A stretch of 59,954 nucleotides of DNA from positions 1-59,954 of the forward strand of contig NZ_FOTD01000018.1 in NCBI RefSeq assembly GCF_900114465.1. Reading direction: 5' to 3'. Source of the stretch: Trichococcus palustris (lineage in GTDB: Bacteria > Bacillota > Bacilli > Lactobacillales > Aerococcaceae). The notes beneath the pieces were generated by a model. It did not search any database. It saw only the letters and a program-made list of their open reading frames with translations, and was not told where the DNA came from. A program made the translations under genes and the position numbers. Each line of letters opens with the position of its first letter. Within the stretch, counting starts at the first letter, position 1. Positions 43,965-53,162 of this stretch are shown one piece after another.

Positions 43965-44495
43965 ATGCAGAATGCACAATCTAGTTGGAAAGACGATGCT
44001 GAATACGTTACTATAGTCGAAGATCTGATTTATCATGAAGAGCTGTTACAGATGGAAGAAATCACGCATCATCACTTCACAAATCGCTTAGAACATTCCA
44101 TCAGAGTATCCTATACTAGTTTTAAAATTGCGCAGAAATGGAATTTGGATGCTTGTGCCACTGCCCGCGCCGGTCTGCTGCATGATTTCTTTTTAGAAGA
44201 CCGCGATGGCGTTGCTGCGCTGAATATCGGATCCCATGCGGATGCCCATCCCAAAATCGCCTGTGATAATGCTTGCCGCATCACAGAAATCAGCGAATTG
44301 GAACGCGACATCATTTTGAAACACATGTTCCTTGTAAGCCGTTGTGGTATTCCCCGTTACAAAGAAAGCTTTGTTGTAACGTATGTGGATAAATATATAG
44401 CCATCAAAGAAGTCACGGTTCCCTTGAAGGATATAATCAGTAACCGTATCCGCAGTTTCATCACAAAGCTGAACCCGGCAAATAGTAACGCATAA
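43965..44495 (+). CDS. HD-domain hydrolase
   Basis: A 176-residue HD-superfamily protein. The metal-binding residues are NRLEHSIRVSYTSF (first His), LLHDFFLED (HD pair, about 72-80), a histidine in GSHADAHPK, and a late YVDKYIAIKE (Asp). This is the single-domain HDIG type that often acts on nucleotides or phosphorylated metabolites. No nucleotidyltransferase domain is attached. The upstream site is weak (AAAGGATGATAG). A terminator follows directly. Confidence 0.82.
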   Translation: MQNAQSSWKDDAEYVTIVEDLIYHEELLQMEEITHHHFTNRLEHSIRVSYTSFKIAQKWNLDACATARAGLLHDFFLEDRDGVAALNIGSHADAHPKIACDNACRITEISELERDIILKHMFLVSRCGIPRYKESFVVTYVDKYIAIKEVTVPLKDIISNRIRSFITKLNPANSNA

Positions 44496-44497
44496 TC

Positions 44498-44534
44498 AAA
44501 ATCCCCCACTGGCGCCTCAGTAGGGGATTTTTTA
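44498..44534 (+). terminator. Terminator of the HD gene
   Basis: aaatcccc / ggggattttt with a T-run. Confidence 0.85.
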
Positions 44535-44545
44535 ATAACTTATTT

Positions 44546-44598
44546 ACAACAGCCAAGGGGATCATTTTGCTGAGGAAAATGATTCCCTTGGCTGTTGT
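44546..44598. repeat. Long near-perfect inverted repeat, not a terminator
   Basis: Arms 44546-44568 and 44576-44598 pair over 23 bp with one mismatch around a 7-nt loop. No T-run follows on either strand, and both neighbouring genes have their own terminators. It could be a MITE remnant or a structured RNA. Confidence 0.5.
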
Positions 44599-44738
44599 CG
44601 TCAAAGAAGGTAGCATGTAGGACAGGAAATTCTTATCCACACTCAAATTTTACTGCTGCGGAACGAAAAGAAAAATTGTGAAACTATGCAGCCGAGGCAC
44701 ATTCCGCAGCCACGAAATTGTATGCTTCCTTATAGCCG

Positions 44739-44775
44739 AAAAAAGCTGAAAACCTATAACGACAGGTTTCCAGCT
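44739..44775 (-). terminator. Terminator of the LysM gene
   Basis: AGCTG-AAACCT / AGGTTT-CAGCT hairpin with six T on the minus strand. Confidence 0.8.
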
Positions 44776-44816
44776 CATTTGTGTCTATCTTTTTTTGACC
44801 AGTGATTTATTATTAA

Positions 44817-45641
44817 TTAATAGAAAACATTCGTTACGCCATCGCCAGAAGCACGGAAACTTAGGGCTGATGTTGTACGGTTTCCGTTCAATACCTGGTT
44901 GACCGCTTGGATTGTTTCGGCAGATGGTGTTTGGGCTGCAGCGGATCCGTTCGAAACTACTGAGAATTGACCAGCAGCATGCAATACCGCATCAATGGTC
45001 GTGCCACCCCAGATTCCTGAGTCAACACGGTTCAAGATGACAGAAGCAACGTTCATTTTTTCCTGATAGCTTGGACCTGCTTCAGCTTGGACAACTTGGT
45101 AAAAGAAATAGTTGCTTGAAGCGTTTTGGACAGTGGCTACTGGGGTAGCCGCCGCTGGTTCAGCTACAACTGGCTCAACTGCTTGCACTTTTTCTGCAGC
45201 TGCAACGGGTTCAGTTGCTTGAACTTCTTCTGCAGCTGCAGCTGGTGTTGCTACTTCCACAACTTTTTCATTGCTGACATCATAGCTCTTCACTTCTTTG
45301 CCTTGTTCTACTGTTACAACGTTATGATCTGCTGAAAGGACGATTGAGTTACCGGCAATAATTAAATCTGCATTCCCGATATCGTTCACTTCAACTAAGG
45401 CATTAACGGAAACATCTGTTGCAGATGCGATTGCTGATAAAGTATCTCCCCATTGGAAAGTATATTTGCTGCCGTTGTCCAGGCTTTGGATGTCTGTTTT
45501 AATTTGATCTGAAGTACGAGCTCTCCAAGTGGATGCTCTGTATTCTGCTGCGTTTGCTTGTGACGGATTCGCTGTTGCCATTAGACCAACAACTGCTAAA
45601 GTTGCGCTAGTTACGAATAATCTAGATTTGAAGTTTTTCAT
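44817..45641 (-). CDS. Secreted LysM protein with SleB/CwlJ-like hydrolase domain
   Basis: About 274 residues. A signal peptide (residues 1 to about 32, ending NAAEY) is followed by one LysM domain (YTFQWGDTLSAIASATDVSVNALVEVND) for wall binding. A Val/Ala/Glu/Pro-rich linker follows (about 115-175). The C-terminal domain (YFFYQVVQAEAGPSYQEK, then MNVASVILNRVDS and AGQFSVVSNG) matches the Hydrolase_2 fold, with the likely catalytic Glu in AEAG. The start is ATG 45641 (MKNFKSRLF), with AAAGGA upstream. The upstream region shares a 13-nt motif with the 3D-hydrolase gene. It probably acts in peptidoglycan turnover. Confidence 0.85.
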   Translation of the reverse strand: MKNFKSRLFVTSATLAVVGLMATANPSQANAAEYRASTWRARTSDQIKTDIQSLDNGSKYTFQWGDTLSAIASATDVSVNALVEVNDIGNADLIIAGNSIVLSADHNVVTVEQGKEVKSYDVSNEKVVEVATPAAAAEEVQATEPVAAAEKVQAVEPVVAEPAAATPVATVQNASSNYFFYQVVQAEAGPSYQEKMNVASVILNRVDSGIWGGTTIDAVLHAAGQFSVVSNGSAAAQTPSAETIQAVNQVLNGNRTTSALSFRASGDGVTNVFY

Positions 45642-46141
45642 TATATTATTCCTTTCTTCTCTTCGCAATGTTTTCGTATTGCAATTTATACTCCTGATGC
45701 CCTTTTTTATTTGATAAATTCATATTTATCTGAGGCGCTATCGGAGTTCTTTCAACAAAAACAATCCTAACATGAAAAAAAGCGATTAGGTGGAAAACGG
45801 CCTTTTTGTTATTCCTTCTTAACACCCCTGTATTAAAAATCGCCGAATCTTACAAACATAAGTCAGATATTACGATATCGTTAGATAGACAATCAATTTG
45901 TAACAATCCAATAGTTGTGTGTCAATTTAGAATAAAAACTCGAAGCAAAAAGAAAGGAACGCTGCTCTATCGGCGTTCCTTTCTGTAATAATTCTAAATT
46001 ATTTCGTAATATTCATAAAAAATAGTGGGCTGGAAAAAAAATTTTTTTGTAACAAACGTGAAACATTTGCTCGGATGTGACAACCATGCGAGCAATCGCC
46101 ACCTAAGAACGTTCGGTTCAAAGTATCCTGTCAGCAAAAAT
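45642..46141. other. Long intergenic region upstream of the LysM gene
   Basis: No gene seen. It holds TAACACCCCTGTA (45820-45832, shared with 5447-5459), a hairpin with T-rich exits (45951-45984, AGAAAGGAACGC / GCGTTCCTTTCT) and a WalR-like TGTAAC-N5-TGAAAC at 46048-46064. A possible minus-strand promoter (TTGACA, 17 bp, TACAAA) lies near 45900-45925. Confidence 0.5.
46048..46064 (+). promoter_or_regulatory. Imperfect WalR-like box
   Basis: TGTAAC-aaacg-TGAAAC, one mismatch to TGTWAH-N5-TGTWAH. It is far (about 400 bp) from the LysM start. Confidence 0.3.
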
Positions 46142-46170
46142 AAAAAACCTCATCGCAATTGATGAGGTTT
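46142..46170 (-). terminator. tRNA-Gly terminator
   Basis: AAACCTCATC / GATGAGGTTT with a T-run on the minus strand. Confidence 0.8.
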
Positions 46171-46197
46171 ATTTTTGAAAACTTCTTTTATTAAATA

Positions 46198-46268
46198 AGC
46201 GGGCGACGGGAATCGGACCCGCGACATGACCTTGGGAAGGTCGCATTTTACCACTAAACTACGCCCGC
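46198..46268 (-). tRNA. tRNA-Gly, anticodon CCC
   Basis: A 71-nt cloverleaf. Acceptor GCGGGCG / CGCCCGC, D-loop with GG, anticodon loop TTCCCAA (anticodon CCC, reads GGG) and discriminator T. CCA is not encoded. Two oddities: pair 27-43 is C-A, and the T-loop reads TCCGATT, with C where U55 (pseudouridine) is nearly universal. It stands alone and is followed by a terminator. Confidence 0.88.
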
Positions 46269-46495
46269 ATATCCGGTCTTTCAACCCGACTGCACTATCC
46301 ATTCTACTCCTAATCTATCGCAACCACAATATCTTTTTGAAAAAAATCTAAATTTTTTACATTTTATTACAAATGAAATCGGAGAATGCGGTTACATGCT
46401 ATAATAATAACAAGGTCTTATTGTAAAAATGTTAAATCTCACACCTGAAGCGATCCGCTACTATAAAGAATCAAAAATAAAAGGAGAAATTTCTT

Positions 46496-46798
46496 ATGAA
46501 TAATAAAGAATTTGCAGACCGCTACGCGGTCGTAACCGGCGGTGCGAGAGGAATCAGTTATGAAGCCGCCAAAGTATTGGGCGCCGACAACATCAACGTC
46601 AATGCCGTCTGCCCCGGTGTGGTGAACACGGCCATGACTGCCAATACCGATTACTCGAAAACGATTGCCATGATTCCACTGAAACGTTTAGGCGAAACCG
46701 ATGACATTACAGGTATCATCGCGTTTCTTGCCAGTGAAGACTCCAAATACATCACCGGATGCGGCATTGATGTAAACGGTGGCTCGTTCATGTTCTAG
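46496..46798 (+). pseudogene. SDR oxidoreductase remnant with a large internal deletion
   Basis: A 100-residue frame joins an SDR N-terminus (RYAVVTGGARGISYEAAKV, residues about 9-27) directly to an SDR C-terminus (LGADNINVNAVCPGVVNTAM ... GIDVNGGSFMF). About 130-150 residues are missing, including NNAG and the YxxxK active site. The frame is still open and AAAAGGAGAA precedes the ATG, so a short product may be made, but it cannot be a working dehydrogenase. The parent was probably an acetoin/diacetyl reductase-like SDR. Confidence 0.8.
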
Positions 46799-46852
46799 GG
46801 TGCGATGAAATGCAGAACAGATTTCTGAAAAAGCGATTTTTGCCCATAAGAA

Positions 46853-46900
46853 AAAACCTCCCGGTGTCCTCTTCGTTTGAGAAGGACAACGGGAGGTTTT
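46853..46900. terminator. Bidirectional terminator before copZ
   Basis: AAAACCTCCCG / CGGGAGGTTTT with an inner TGTCCT/AGGACA stem. Confidence 0.85.
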
Positions 46901-46970
46901 ATTGTTTTGTTCACGACATTCCGAACCGGAAGAAAAGGGCATCGGCCAAGCCGGCTTTTTGCTGCCCTAT

Positions 46971-47180
46971 TTATTTGCTTCCGACCACTTTGAATTTCGT
47001 GTCAGCTAAAGCTTCGTTGAAGGTCGCTTCGGAAATTTCCTTGTTCGTCTTCACGGTTGCCTTTTTGCCGGCCAAGTCGACAACGACTTCTTCGACTCCG
47101 GCAATCGCCGAAAATCTTTTTTGTACCGTCTCCACACAACCGTCGCATTTCATTCCTTCAATTGCTAGTTCTTTTTCCAT
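46971..47180 (-). CDS. copZ: Copper chaperone CopZ
   Basis: A 69-residue heavy-metal-associated domain with the Cu(I) motif GMKCDGC (about 9-15). It ferries copper to CopA or CopY in the cytosol. The beta-alpha-beta-beta-alpha-beta pattern is complete (VEEVVVDLAGKKATVKT). It lies 46 bp after copA, the last gene of the copYAZ operon, and a shared terminator follows. AAATGGGGAAATAGAG precedes the ATG. Confidence 0.92.
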   Translation of the reverse strand: MEKELAIEGMKCDGCVETVQKRFSAIAGVEEVVVDLAGKKATVKTNKEISEATFNEALADTKFKVVGSK

Positions 47181-47226
47181 CTCTATTTCCCCATTTCTGA
47201 TTTTTTTGTTTTTTTTATCCTCTTCA

Positions 47227-49689
47227 TCATTTCGATGCTGAGGGTTTAAACCTTTTTAGGCGTAACGCATTGATCAGCACCGATACCGAGCTGAAGCTCA
47301 TCGCGGCTCCGGCAATCATCGGGTTCAGCAACGGGCCACCGAACAGATGCAACAATCCCATCGCGACAGGAATCCCCAACACATTGTAGGCAAATGCCCA
47401 GAACAGATTTTCCTTGATGTTTTTGATGGTCGCTTTGCTCAATTCCACCGCTGTCGGCACGGCCATCAAATCGCTCTTCATCAAGACGATATCGGCGGAC
47501 TCGATTGCGACATCCGTGCCGGTACCGATGGCGATGCCGACGTCCGCTTGAGCCAAGGCTGGTGCATCGTTGATACCGTCCCCCACCATCGCCACTTTTC
47601 TGCCTTCGGCTTGAAGTTTCTTCACTTCTTTCGCCTTGTCTTCCGGAAGCACTTCGCTCAAAACACGGTCGATGCCGACCTGATCTGCAATGGCTTGGGC
47701 TGTCCGTTTGTTGTCCCCGGTGATCATAGCTATCTCGATACCCATTTCATGGAGTTTCTTGATGGCTGCAGCACTGCTGGCCTTCACCGTATCGGCTACG
47801 GCTATGATGCCGGCAAGCCGGTTATCCATTGCGATGTACATGGGCGTTTTCCCCTGGTTCGCCAACGCATCCGATTGATCGGAAAAATCGTCCAAAGGAA
47901 TGTTGCGGCTAGTCATCAATTTTTCATTGCCGAGCAATACGGCTTTGCCGCTGAAAGTCACTTCGATGCCGAACCCGGGAATGGCGGTGAAGGATTCCGG
48001 TTTCAAGAAAATCAATTGCTTCTCTTCCGCTTCCCTGACGATGGCTTCACCAAGGGGATGTTCCGACCCCTTTTCGGCGGACGCAGCCAACTGCAGCATC
48101 TCCTCCGCTTGTAGGTCATCGCGCACCAGGATATCCGTCACTTTCGGTTTGCCTTCCGTGATTGTTCCCGTTTTGTCGAATACGATGGTCTGCACTTTAT
48201 GCGTCGTTTCCAGAGCCACCCCGCTCTTGATCAACACGCCGTTTTCAGCGCCCTTGCCCGTGCCGACCATAATGGCGGTCGGCGTCGCCAATCCCAGTGC
48301 GCAGGGACAGGCGATGACCAAAACGGAGATTGTGATGGTCAAGGCAAAAATCCACGATTCCTGTCCCAGGAAATACCATCCCAAGCCGGCCAAGACGGCC
48401 AAGACAATGACGATGGGAACAAAATAACCGGAAATGGTGTCTGCCAATTTTGCGATCGGCGCTTTTGATCCCTGCGCATCTTCCACCAGCTTGATGATTT
48501 GGGCAAGCGCTGTATCTTTCCCTACTTTTTTCGCTTCGTATTGGATGGTCCCGTTCTTGTTGATGCTTCCGCCGATGATTGTGTCTCCCATTTTCTTTTC
48601 AACCGGCATGCTTTCGCCGGTCAGCATGGATTCATCCACCGAAGTTAGACCTTCCGTCACCAGACCATCGACCGGCATTTTTTCGCCGGGACGGACAATG
48701 ATGACATCGCCGACCAAGACGGAATCCACGGAGACTTCCAGCTCTTGCCCGTTGCGGATGACCCGCGCCGTTTTAGGGGCAAGCCCCATCAATTTTTTGA
48801 TTGCTTCGGATGTTTTCCCTTTCGAAACGGCCTCAAAATATTTCCCCAACGTGATCAACGTCAGGATGACGGCGGCTGACTCGTAGTAAAGGTTCATGAC
48901 AAAACTGGTATCCCCCACTAGCGCCTGAACCGTCCCATATAGACTGTAAAGGAAGGCTGCGCTTGTGCCGAGCGCCACAAGGGAATCCATGTTCGGATGG
49001 CCATTGAATAAAGATTTGAAGCCCACTGTGTAGAATTTTGTGCCCAGAATCAGCACCGGAAGGGTCAGGACCAGTTGCGTCAGCGCAAAGGCCACGGGAT
49101 GCATCATCGGATCGATGGAACCCGGCAAAGGCATGCCCAACATGTGCCCCATCGAAATGTACAGCAAGGGGATTGTAAAAACAGCCGATACCCAGAAGCG
49201 TCGCCACATGCTTTTTATGTGTTGCTCTTTCTTCTCATGGTTTTTGTCGTTCTCCTCGACCGTATCCGTCTCCTCGATGGCCGCATAACCGGCATCCGCA
49301 ACGGCCCTGCTGATGTCGGAAAGGTTCAAGACGGACGGATCATAGTCTACGACCATCTTTTCGGTCGCCAGATTGACGCTTGCGCTGACGATGCCCGCCA
49401 ACTTCTGCGTCGCCTTCTCGACCGTCTGTGCACAGCTGGCGCAAGACATCCCTTCTATAAGGAAGGTCTTGTGTTTGGTGTTCACAACAACTTCGTATCC
49501 CGCCGCCTCCACAGCAACCTGAAGCGCATGCTCCGAAAAAGCCGCATCATCATAGGCGACCGTCAATTTTTCGGTCGCAAGGTTCACGTTCGCTTCTTTC
49601 ACGCCGGCCACTTTCGCTGCCGCCTTTTCGACGATTTGCGCACAGGAGGCGCAGGTCATGCCATCTATCAAATATGTTTTATTCCCCAA
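47227..49689 (-). CDS. copA: Copper-exporting P1B-type ATPase
   Basis: About 820 residues. Two N-terminal metal-binding domains (GMTCASCAQ about 10-18 and GMSCASCAQ about 82-90) precede the transporter. Membrane CPC is in [13 protein letters not shown], the phosphorylation site in [11 protein letters not shown], and the hinge motifs TGDNKRTA and [17 protein letters not shown] are present. It pumps Cu(I) out of the cell. The start is probably TTG 49689, with AGGAG 8 nt upstream; GTG 49698 overlaps the copY stop but is too near the site. Operon copY-copA-copZ. Confidence 0.95.
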   Translation of the reverse strand: MGNKTYLIDGMTCASCAQIVEKAAAKVAGVKEANVNLATEKLTVAYDDAAFSEHALQVAVEAAGYEVVVNTKHKTFLIEGMSCASCAQTVEKATQKLAGIVSASVNLATEKMVVDYDPSVLNLSDISRAVADAGYAAIEETDTVEENDKNHEKKEQHIKSMWRRFWVSAVFTIPLLYISMGHMLGMPLPGSIDPMMHPVAFALTQLVLTLPVLILGTKFYTVGFKSLFNGHPNMDSLVALGTSAAFLYSLYGTVQALVGDTSFVMNLYYESAAVILTLITLGKYFEAVSKGKTSEAIKKLMGLAPKTARVIRNGQELEVSVDSVLVGDVIIVRPGEKMPVDGLVTEGLTSVDESMLTGESMPVEKKMGDTIIGGSINKNGTIQYEAKKVGKDTALAQIIKLVEDAQGSKAPIAKLADTISGYFVPIVIVLAVLAGLGWYFLGQESWIFALTITISVLVIACPCALGLATPTAIMVGTGKGAENGVLIKSGVALETTHKVQTIVFDKTGTITEGKPKVTDILVRDDLQAEEMLQLAASAEKGSEHPLGEAIVREAEEKQLIFLKPESFTAIPGFGIEVTFSGKAVLLGNEKLMTSRNIPLDDFSDQSDALANQGKTPMYIAMDNRLAGIIAVADTVKASSAAAIKKLHEMGIEIAMITGDNKRTAQAIADQVGIDRVLSEVLPEDKAKEVKKLQAEGRKVAMVGDGINDAPALAQADVGIAIGTGTDVAIESADIVLMKSDLMAVPTAVELSKATIKNIKENLFWAFAYNVLGIPVAMGLLHLFGGPLLNPMIAGAAMSFSSVSVLINALRLKRFKPSASK

Positions 49690-49694
49690 TTCCC

Positions 49695-50174
49695 TCACTC
49701 CTCTACACGATAATGCTTCTTATGATGTTGCTGATGTTTATGTTTGCAGTTGCATTGCCCTGGAGTGCAATTGCACTTCACTTCATCGACTGCTGTCACT
49801 TTTTTCTTAGCCAAGGCTTCCTCCAGCAACTTGACATCAGCATGGCTCAACAACGCTTGGTCGATCAGCTCGGCAATCGTGCTGCCGACTTTCCGGCTGC
49901 AGACATGTGCCAACATATTCTCCGTCACGTCGCGGACGCTTTCTTCTTCGCTGACTTTCGCCGTGTAAAGAAACTTGTTCCCTTGCGGTTCCGTCTTCAG
50001 CAACCCTTTATCGACCAACCGGCCGATCAGTGTCTTGATGGTCGCTTGCTTCCAGTTCATCTTATCTTCCAATACGGAAATGATCTCTCTGCTGGTGACT
50101 TGTTTATTAGACCAAACGACGCGCATGACTTCCCACTCGGCATCGGTTATCTTATTTTGGGCTTGCGCTGTCAT
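49695..50174 (-). CDS. copY: Copper-responsive repressor CopY
   Basis: About 159 residues of the BlaI/CopY family. A winged helix comes first ([24 protein letters not shown], about 9-32). The C-terminal metal motif [10 protein letters not shown] (CxCx4CxC) binds zinc or Cu(I) and controls DNA release. The tail after it is unusually rich in His and Lys ([13 protein letters not shown]). The start is ATG 50174 (MTAQAQNK). It represses its own operon through the cop box 50 bp upstream. Confidence 0.94.
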   Translation of the reverse strand: MTAQAQNKITDAEWEVMRVVWSNKQVTSREIISVLEDKMNWKQATIKTLIGRLVDKGLLKTEPQGNKFLYTAKVSEEESVRDVTENMLAHVCSRKVGSTIAELIDQALLSHADVKLLEEALAKKKVTAVDEVKCNCTPGQCNCKHKHQQHHKKHYRVEE

Positions 50175-50220
50175 GTTCCATCCCCCTCTGACAAAAAGAA
50201 AGTATTTCTTTGATGGTTTA

Positions 50221-50249
50221 AGTTTACATCTGTAAACGAAACTTGTCAA
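50221..50249 (-). promoter_or_regulatory. copYAZ promoter with cop box
   Basis: Minus strand TTGACA (50249-50244), 17-bp spacer, TAAACT (50226-50221). The cop box TACATCTGTA (50225-50234, consensus TACAnnTGTA) overlaps the -10. Only one full box is present. Confidence 0.88.
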
Positions 50250-50264
50250 CAAGTAAGTACAAAA

Positions 50265-50301
50265 AAAGACAAGACCGGAAATCAACTCCAGTCTTGTCTT
50301 T
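50265..50301 (-). terminator. adaA terminator
   Basis: AAAGACAAGAC / GTCTTGTCTTT, T-run on both strands. Confidence 0.85.
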
Positions 50302-50327
50302 CTTGATGAATGCGGCGGCCGCGCCAT

Positions 50328-50963
50328 TCAACGGTGTCCTTCCCGAGAACGGGCGGGAACAGCCGCTGCTAGCTGACGAGCCATCTCCCGCCTTTTCTTC
50401 CGCATGATTTTCCGGTAGGTAGATGGTGGAATGCCTTCCTTTTTTTTGAATTGGAGCGAAAATGCGGCCGCATTCGGAAAACCGATCAGCAGGCTGATTT
50501 CTTTGATGAAACAGGCTGACTCCACCAATAGTTTCCGCGCCTGATCCAACCTGACGCGCTCCAGGTAATCCATGACGGAGACGCCATTCGCATGGATGAA
50601 TACTTGCTGCAGGTCAGAAGGATTGCCATGACACTCCGCCGCAATACGGCTGACGGAGAGCGCTTCGCCGTAATGTTCATGGATGTAGGCTTCGACTTGC
50701 CCCGCCCATTCGACATCCGTCACTTCTTTCCCTTCCGGACGGCACATCCGGCAGGGGCGGAACCCCGCTTCCACTGCAGCTTCCGCCGTATCAAAGATGC
50801 AGATATGATTAAATTTTGGAACCTTGGAAGGACAAGATGGTTTGCAAAAAAAGCGAGTATTCGTATCCGCATAATAGAATACCCCATCGAACGCCTCATC
50901 CTTTTCATAAATCGCACACCACTGCTCCACGTTCACCAATTGCCCCTGTATATCCTCTTCCAT
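50328..50963 (-). CDS. adaA: AdaA-like methylphosphotriester repair protein and activator
   Basis: About 211 residues. The N-terminal Ada zinc domain has the four cysteines (RFFCKPSCPSK, about 43-53, and CRMCRP, about 77-82). The first of these accepts methyl groups from DNA phosphotriesters. An AraC-type double HTH follows (LSVSRIAAECHGNPSDLQQ and IKEISLLIGFPNAAAFSLQF). It activates the alkylation response when methylated. No adaB/ogt gene is adjacent. The start is ATG 50963, with GGAAGGG 8 nt upstream. The tail is Arg-rich. Confidence 0.9.
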   Translation of the reverse strand: MEEDIQGQLVNVEQWCAIYEKDEAFDGVFYYADTNTRFFCKPSCPSKVPKFNHICIFDTAEAAVEAGFRPCRMCRPEGKEVTDVEWAGQVEAYIHEHYGEALSVSRIAAECHGNPSDLQQVFIHANGVSVMDYLERVRLDQARKLLVESACFIKEISLLIGFPNAAAFSLQFKKKEGIPPSTYRKIMRKKRREMARQLAAAVPARSREGHR

Positions 50964-51082
50964 CCACGGTTCCCTTCCTGCATCCATCACAACAGTTCAT
51001 TTTTTCACACTCTCCATTATAGTACAGCGCCACCGTTTTGGCTTGCACTTCTTCAGAAAAAATAAAGGCCGTTAAAAGGAAC

Positions 51083-51120
51083 AACGAGGCACCCGCTGTA
51101 TTCGCAGTGGGTGCCTCGTT
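51083..51120. terminator. Terminator after the deoxynucleoside kinase gene
   Basis: AACGAGGCACCC / GGGTGCCTCGTT with inner CTG/CAG, T-run on both sides. Confidence 0.8.
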
Positions 51121-51170
51121 TTCATTCAGTGATTTGATGCGGATGGAACACTTTGTTGTGAAAAAAGCTG

Positions 51171-51851
51171 TTATGCCAACGTTTTTTCTCCGGCCGTCAG
51201 GATCGCTTCTTCCCCGCGCACGTCCACTAACGCCTCTTGGATGATGTTCATGACTCTCATCTCATCCTCAGGGTTATTGACGATATCGTATTCATCGATG
51301 CTGATCCTGATTTTTGCGCTTTGATCGTAATCCAGGAACCATTGCTCATAGTTGTTGAAAAGCAGTTCGTAATACGCCAATAAATCCGGATCATCCTCAA
51401 TTTGCTCGAATTCCCGTCCGCGTCTGCGGATATGTTCCAAAATGGTTTCAAAAGAACCATCCAAGTAGATCAGCAAATCCGGAGCCTTTTTCGGCATCCC
51501 TTCCAATTCTTCCATCATGTTTTCCAAAAGGTCATTATAGATTTCCATCTCTTCTGCGGAAATGTTCCCCTGCAGATGGTTCACTTGCGTAAACAGAGCA
51601 TCTTCATAGATGGAACGGTCCAAAACGTTATTATCGTCCGTCAAGGCTGCCTTGATGCTGCGGAAGCGCGTATTCAAAAAATATACTTGCAAGCTGAATG
51701 CCCATTTTTTAGGGTCAGCATAAAATTTATCCAGAATGGGATTGTAGTCGACGCTTTCGAAGAAAGCCTCCGTCCCCAAGTTTTTTGAAATCATTTCTGT
51801 ATAGGTGGATTTCCCTGCTCCTATCATCCCAGCCATAACTAGCACGCTCAA
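51171..51851 (-). CDS. Deoxynucleoside kinase (dAdo/dGuo kinase type)
   Basis: 226 residues. The P-loop is MAGMIGAGKSTYTEMISK (about 6-23), the base-binding segment is FFESVDYNPILDKFY, and the DRS motif with catalytic residues is NVLDRSIYEDALF (about 74-86). The lid is HIRRRGREFEQI. It phosphorylates purine deoxynucleosides for salvage. Lactobacillales often have paired dAK/dGK genes; here a single copy is seen. The start is TTG 51851 or GTG 51845, after AAGGGGATATGA. Single gene. Confidence 0.9.
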   Translation of the reverse strand: MSVLVMAGMIGAGKSTYTEMISKNLGTEAFFESVDYNPILDKFYADPKKWAFSLQVYFLNTRFRSIKAALTDDNNVLDRSIYEDALFTQVNHLQGNISAEEMEIYNDLLENMMEELEGMPKKAPDLLIYLDGSFETILEHIRRRGREFEQIEDDPDLLAYYELLFNNYEQWFLDYDQSAKIRISIDEYDIVNNPEDEMRVMNIIQEALVDVRGEEAILTAGEKTLA

Positions 51852-52108
51852 TCATATCCCCTTCCTTTGGTGTCTTTCGATTATTTTTCTAACGGACGGT
51901 TCTCCTCTAGCGGAGCCCGCTGATTCTTCCTCTTTCCGTCCTAAAACGGAACAACATCTAGTATCATATCACGGATCATATGCGATATGTAGTATTTTTT
52001 ACCTAAAATAATCGTTCAACATTTTAACCGGAACTTCATTTTCCTTGCGAATCAACTCTGGTAAAATAGAGGCACTTGTACTATTCTAGAGGAAAGGAAG
52101 TGAAATCC

Positions 52109-53077
52109 ATGACCATCAGCCAACGAACCATCAAAATCGCTTTAGCCACCGTCATTTCCATCTTGATTGCCCAATTTTTCCAGCTGGAGTACACGGTCTC
52201 CGCCGGGATCATCGCCATCCTAAGCGTTTTGGATACAAAAAAATCATCCGTGACGACGGCTATCCAACGGGTCATTTCAACCATATTGGCCTTGACGATA
52301 GCGACCATCCTCTTTCAACTGTTCGGCTTCAATACCTATATTTTCGGTATTTATCTGTTTTTTTATGTGCCCTTGGCCTACCGTTTCAATGTGCAATCGG
52401 GCATTGCCCCTTGCTCCGTCCTGGTAACCCATCTGTTGTTGGAAAAAAGCACCTCTTTGACCTGGGTACTCAATGAATTTTCACTGATGCTGATAGGCGC
52501 CGGGATTGCCATCCTGTTCAATCTTTACATGCCTTCAAAAGCCACCCAAATCATCTCCTTGCGGGAACAGGTGGAAGCAAAAATGAGAGAAGTCCTGTTG
52601 AGCTTCGATCGTTCCCTGCAGGATGGCCGAGGAAAAAACCAATTCCAACTATTGGATGAGTTGGATGACCTGTTGGAAAAAGCCAGACAAGTCGTCTATG
52701 TTGAATTCGACAACCAATTGCTTGCCCAATCAACCTATGATATCCGCTACTTTGACATGCGGAAAGAACAGTCCACCATCCTACGGTATATGGCCATCAA
52801 TCTGAATCTATGCCGATTGCCCACAAGGGAGAACAAAATCCTGGCCGGGATGTTTTACCTTACGGCGGATCAGTTGCATGAACAAAATACCGGCATCTAT
52901 CTGATGGATGACATCAACGCCCTCCTGCAGTTTTTCCGTGAAAGCGAGCTGCCGGTGACCCGGGCTGAATTCGAAAATCGTGCCATCCTCTTCCAGCTAT
53001 TGAACGATTTCACCCGTTTCATCCAGACAAAGAAAGATTTCTACGAAGCGCATGCAGATGTGCTGAATGCTCGCTGA
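52109..53077 (+). CDS. FUSC/ArAE-type aromatic acid exporter family protein
   Basis: A 322-residue membrane protein of the DUF939/ArAE_1 group. The N-terminal half has about five or six spans (TIKIALATVISILIAQFF, VSAGIIAILSVLDTKKSSV, FSLMLIGAGIAILFNLYMPS). The C-terminal half (about 150-320) is a cytosolic helical domain (EQVEAKMREVLLSF, ELDDLLEKARQVVYV). Relatives are proposed exporters of aromatic acids or peptidoglycan-linked metabolites; function here is unproved. The start is ATG 52109, with AGGAAG upstream. Confidence 0.85.
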   Translation: MTISQRTIKIALATVISILIAQFFQLEYTVSAGIIAILSVLDTKKSSVTTAIQRVISTILALTIATILFQLFGFNTYIFGIYLFFYVPLAYRFNVQSGIAPCSVLVTHLLLEKSTSLTWVLNEFSLMLIGAGIAILFNLYMPSKATQIISLREQVEAKMREVLLSFDRSLQDGRGKNQFQLLDELDDLLEKARQVVYVEFDNQLLAQSTYDIRYFDMRKEQSTILRYMAINLNLCRLPTRENKILAGMFYLTADQLHEQNTGIYLMDDINALLQFFRESELPVTRAEFENRAILFQLLNDFTRFIQTKKDFYEAHADVLNAR

Positions 53078-53109
53078 CCCGCTAAATGAAAATTTGATTA
53101 GCGTTTCGT

Positions 53110-53138
53110 TTGACTTATTCTTACCGGATTGTTATTAT
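53110..53138 (+). promoter_or_regulatory. Promoter of the Met T-box leader
   Basis: TTGACT (53110-53115), 17-bp spacer, TATTAT (53133-53138). Confidence 0.75.
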
Positions 53139-53162
53139 ACATCTACAAACATCACAGTGAAA

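Noticed and set aside
45951-45984. A small RNA gene ending at this hairpin
   Set aside because: The hairpin is terminator-like on both strands, but I could not find a convincing promoter at a suitable distance on either side.
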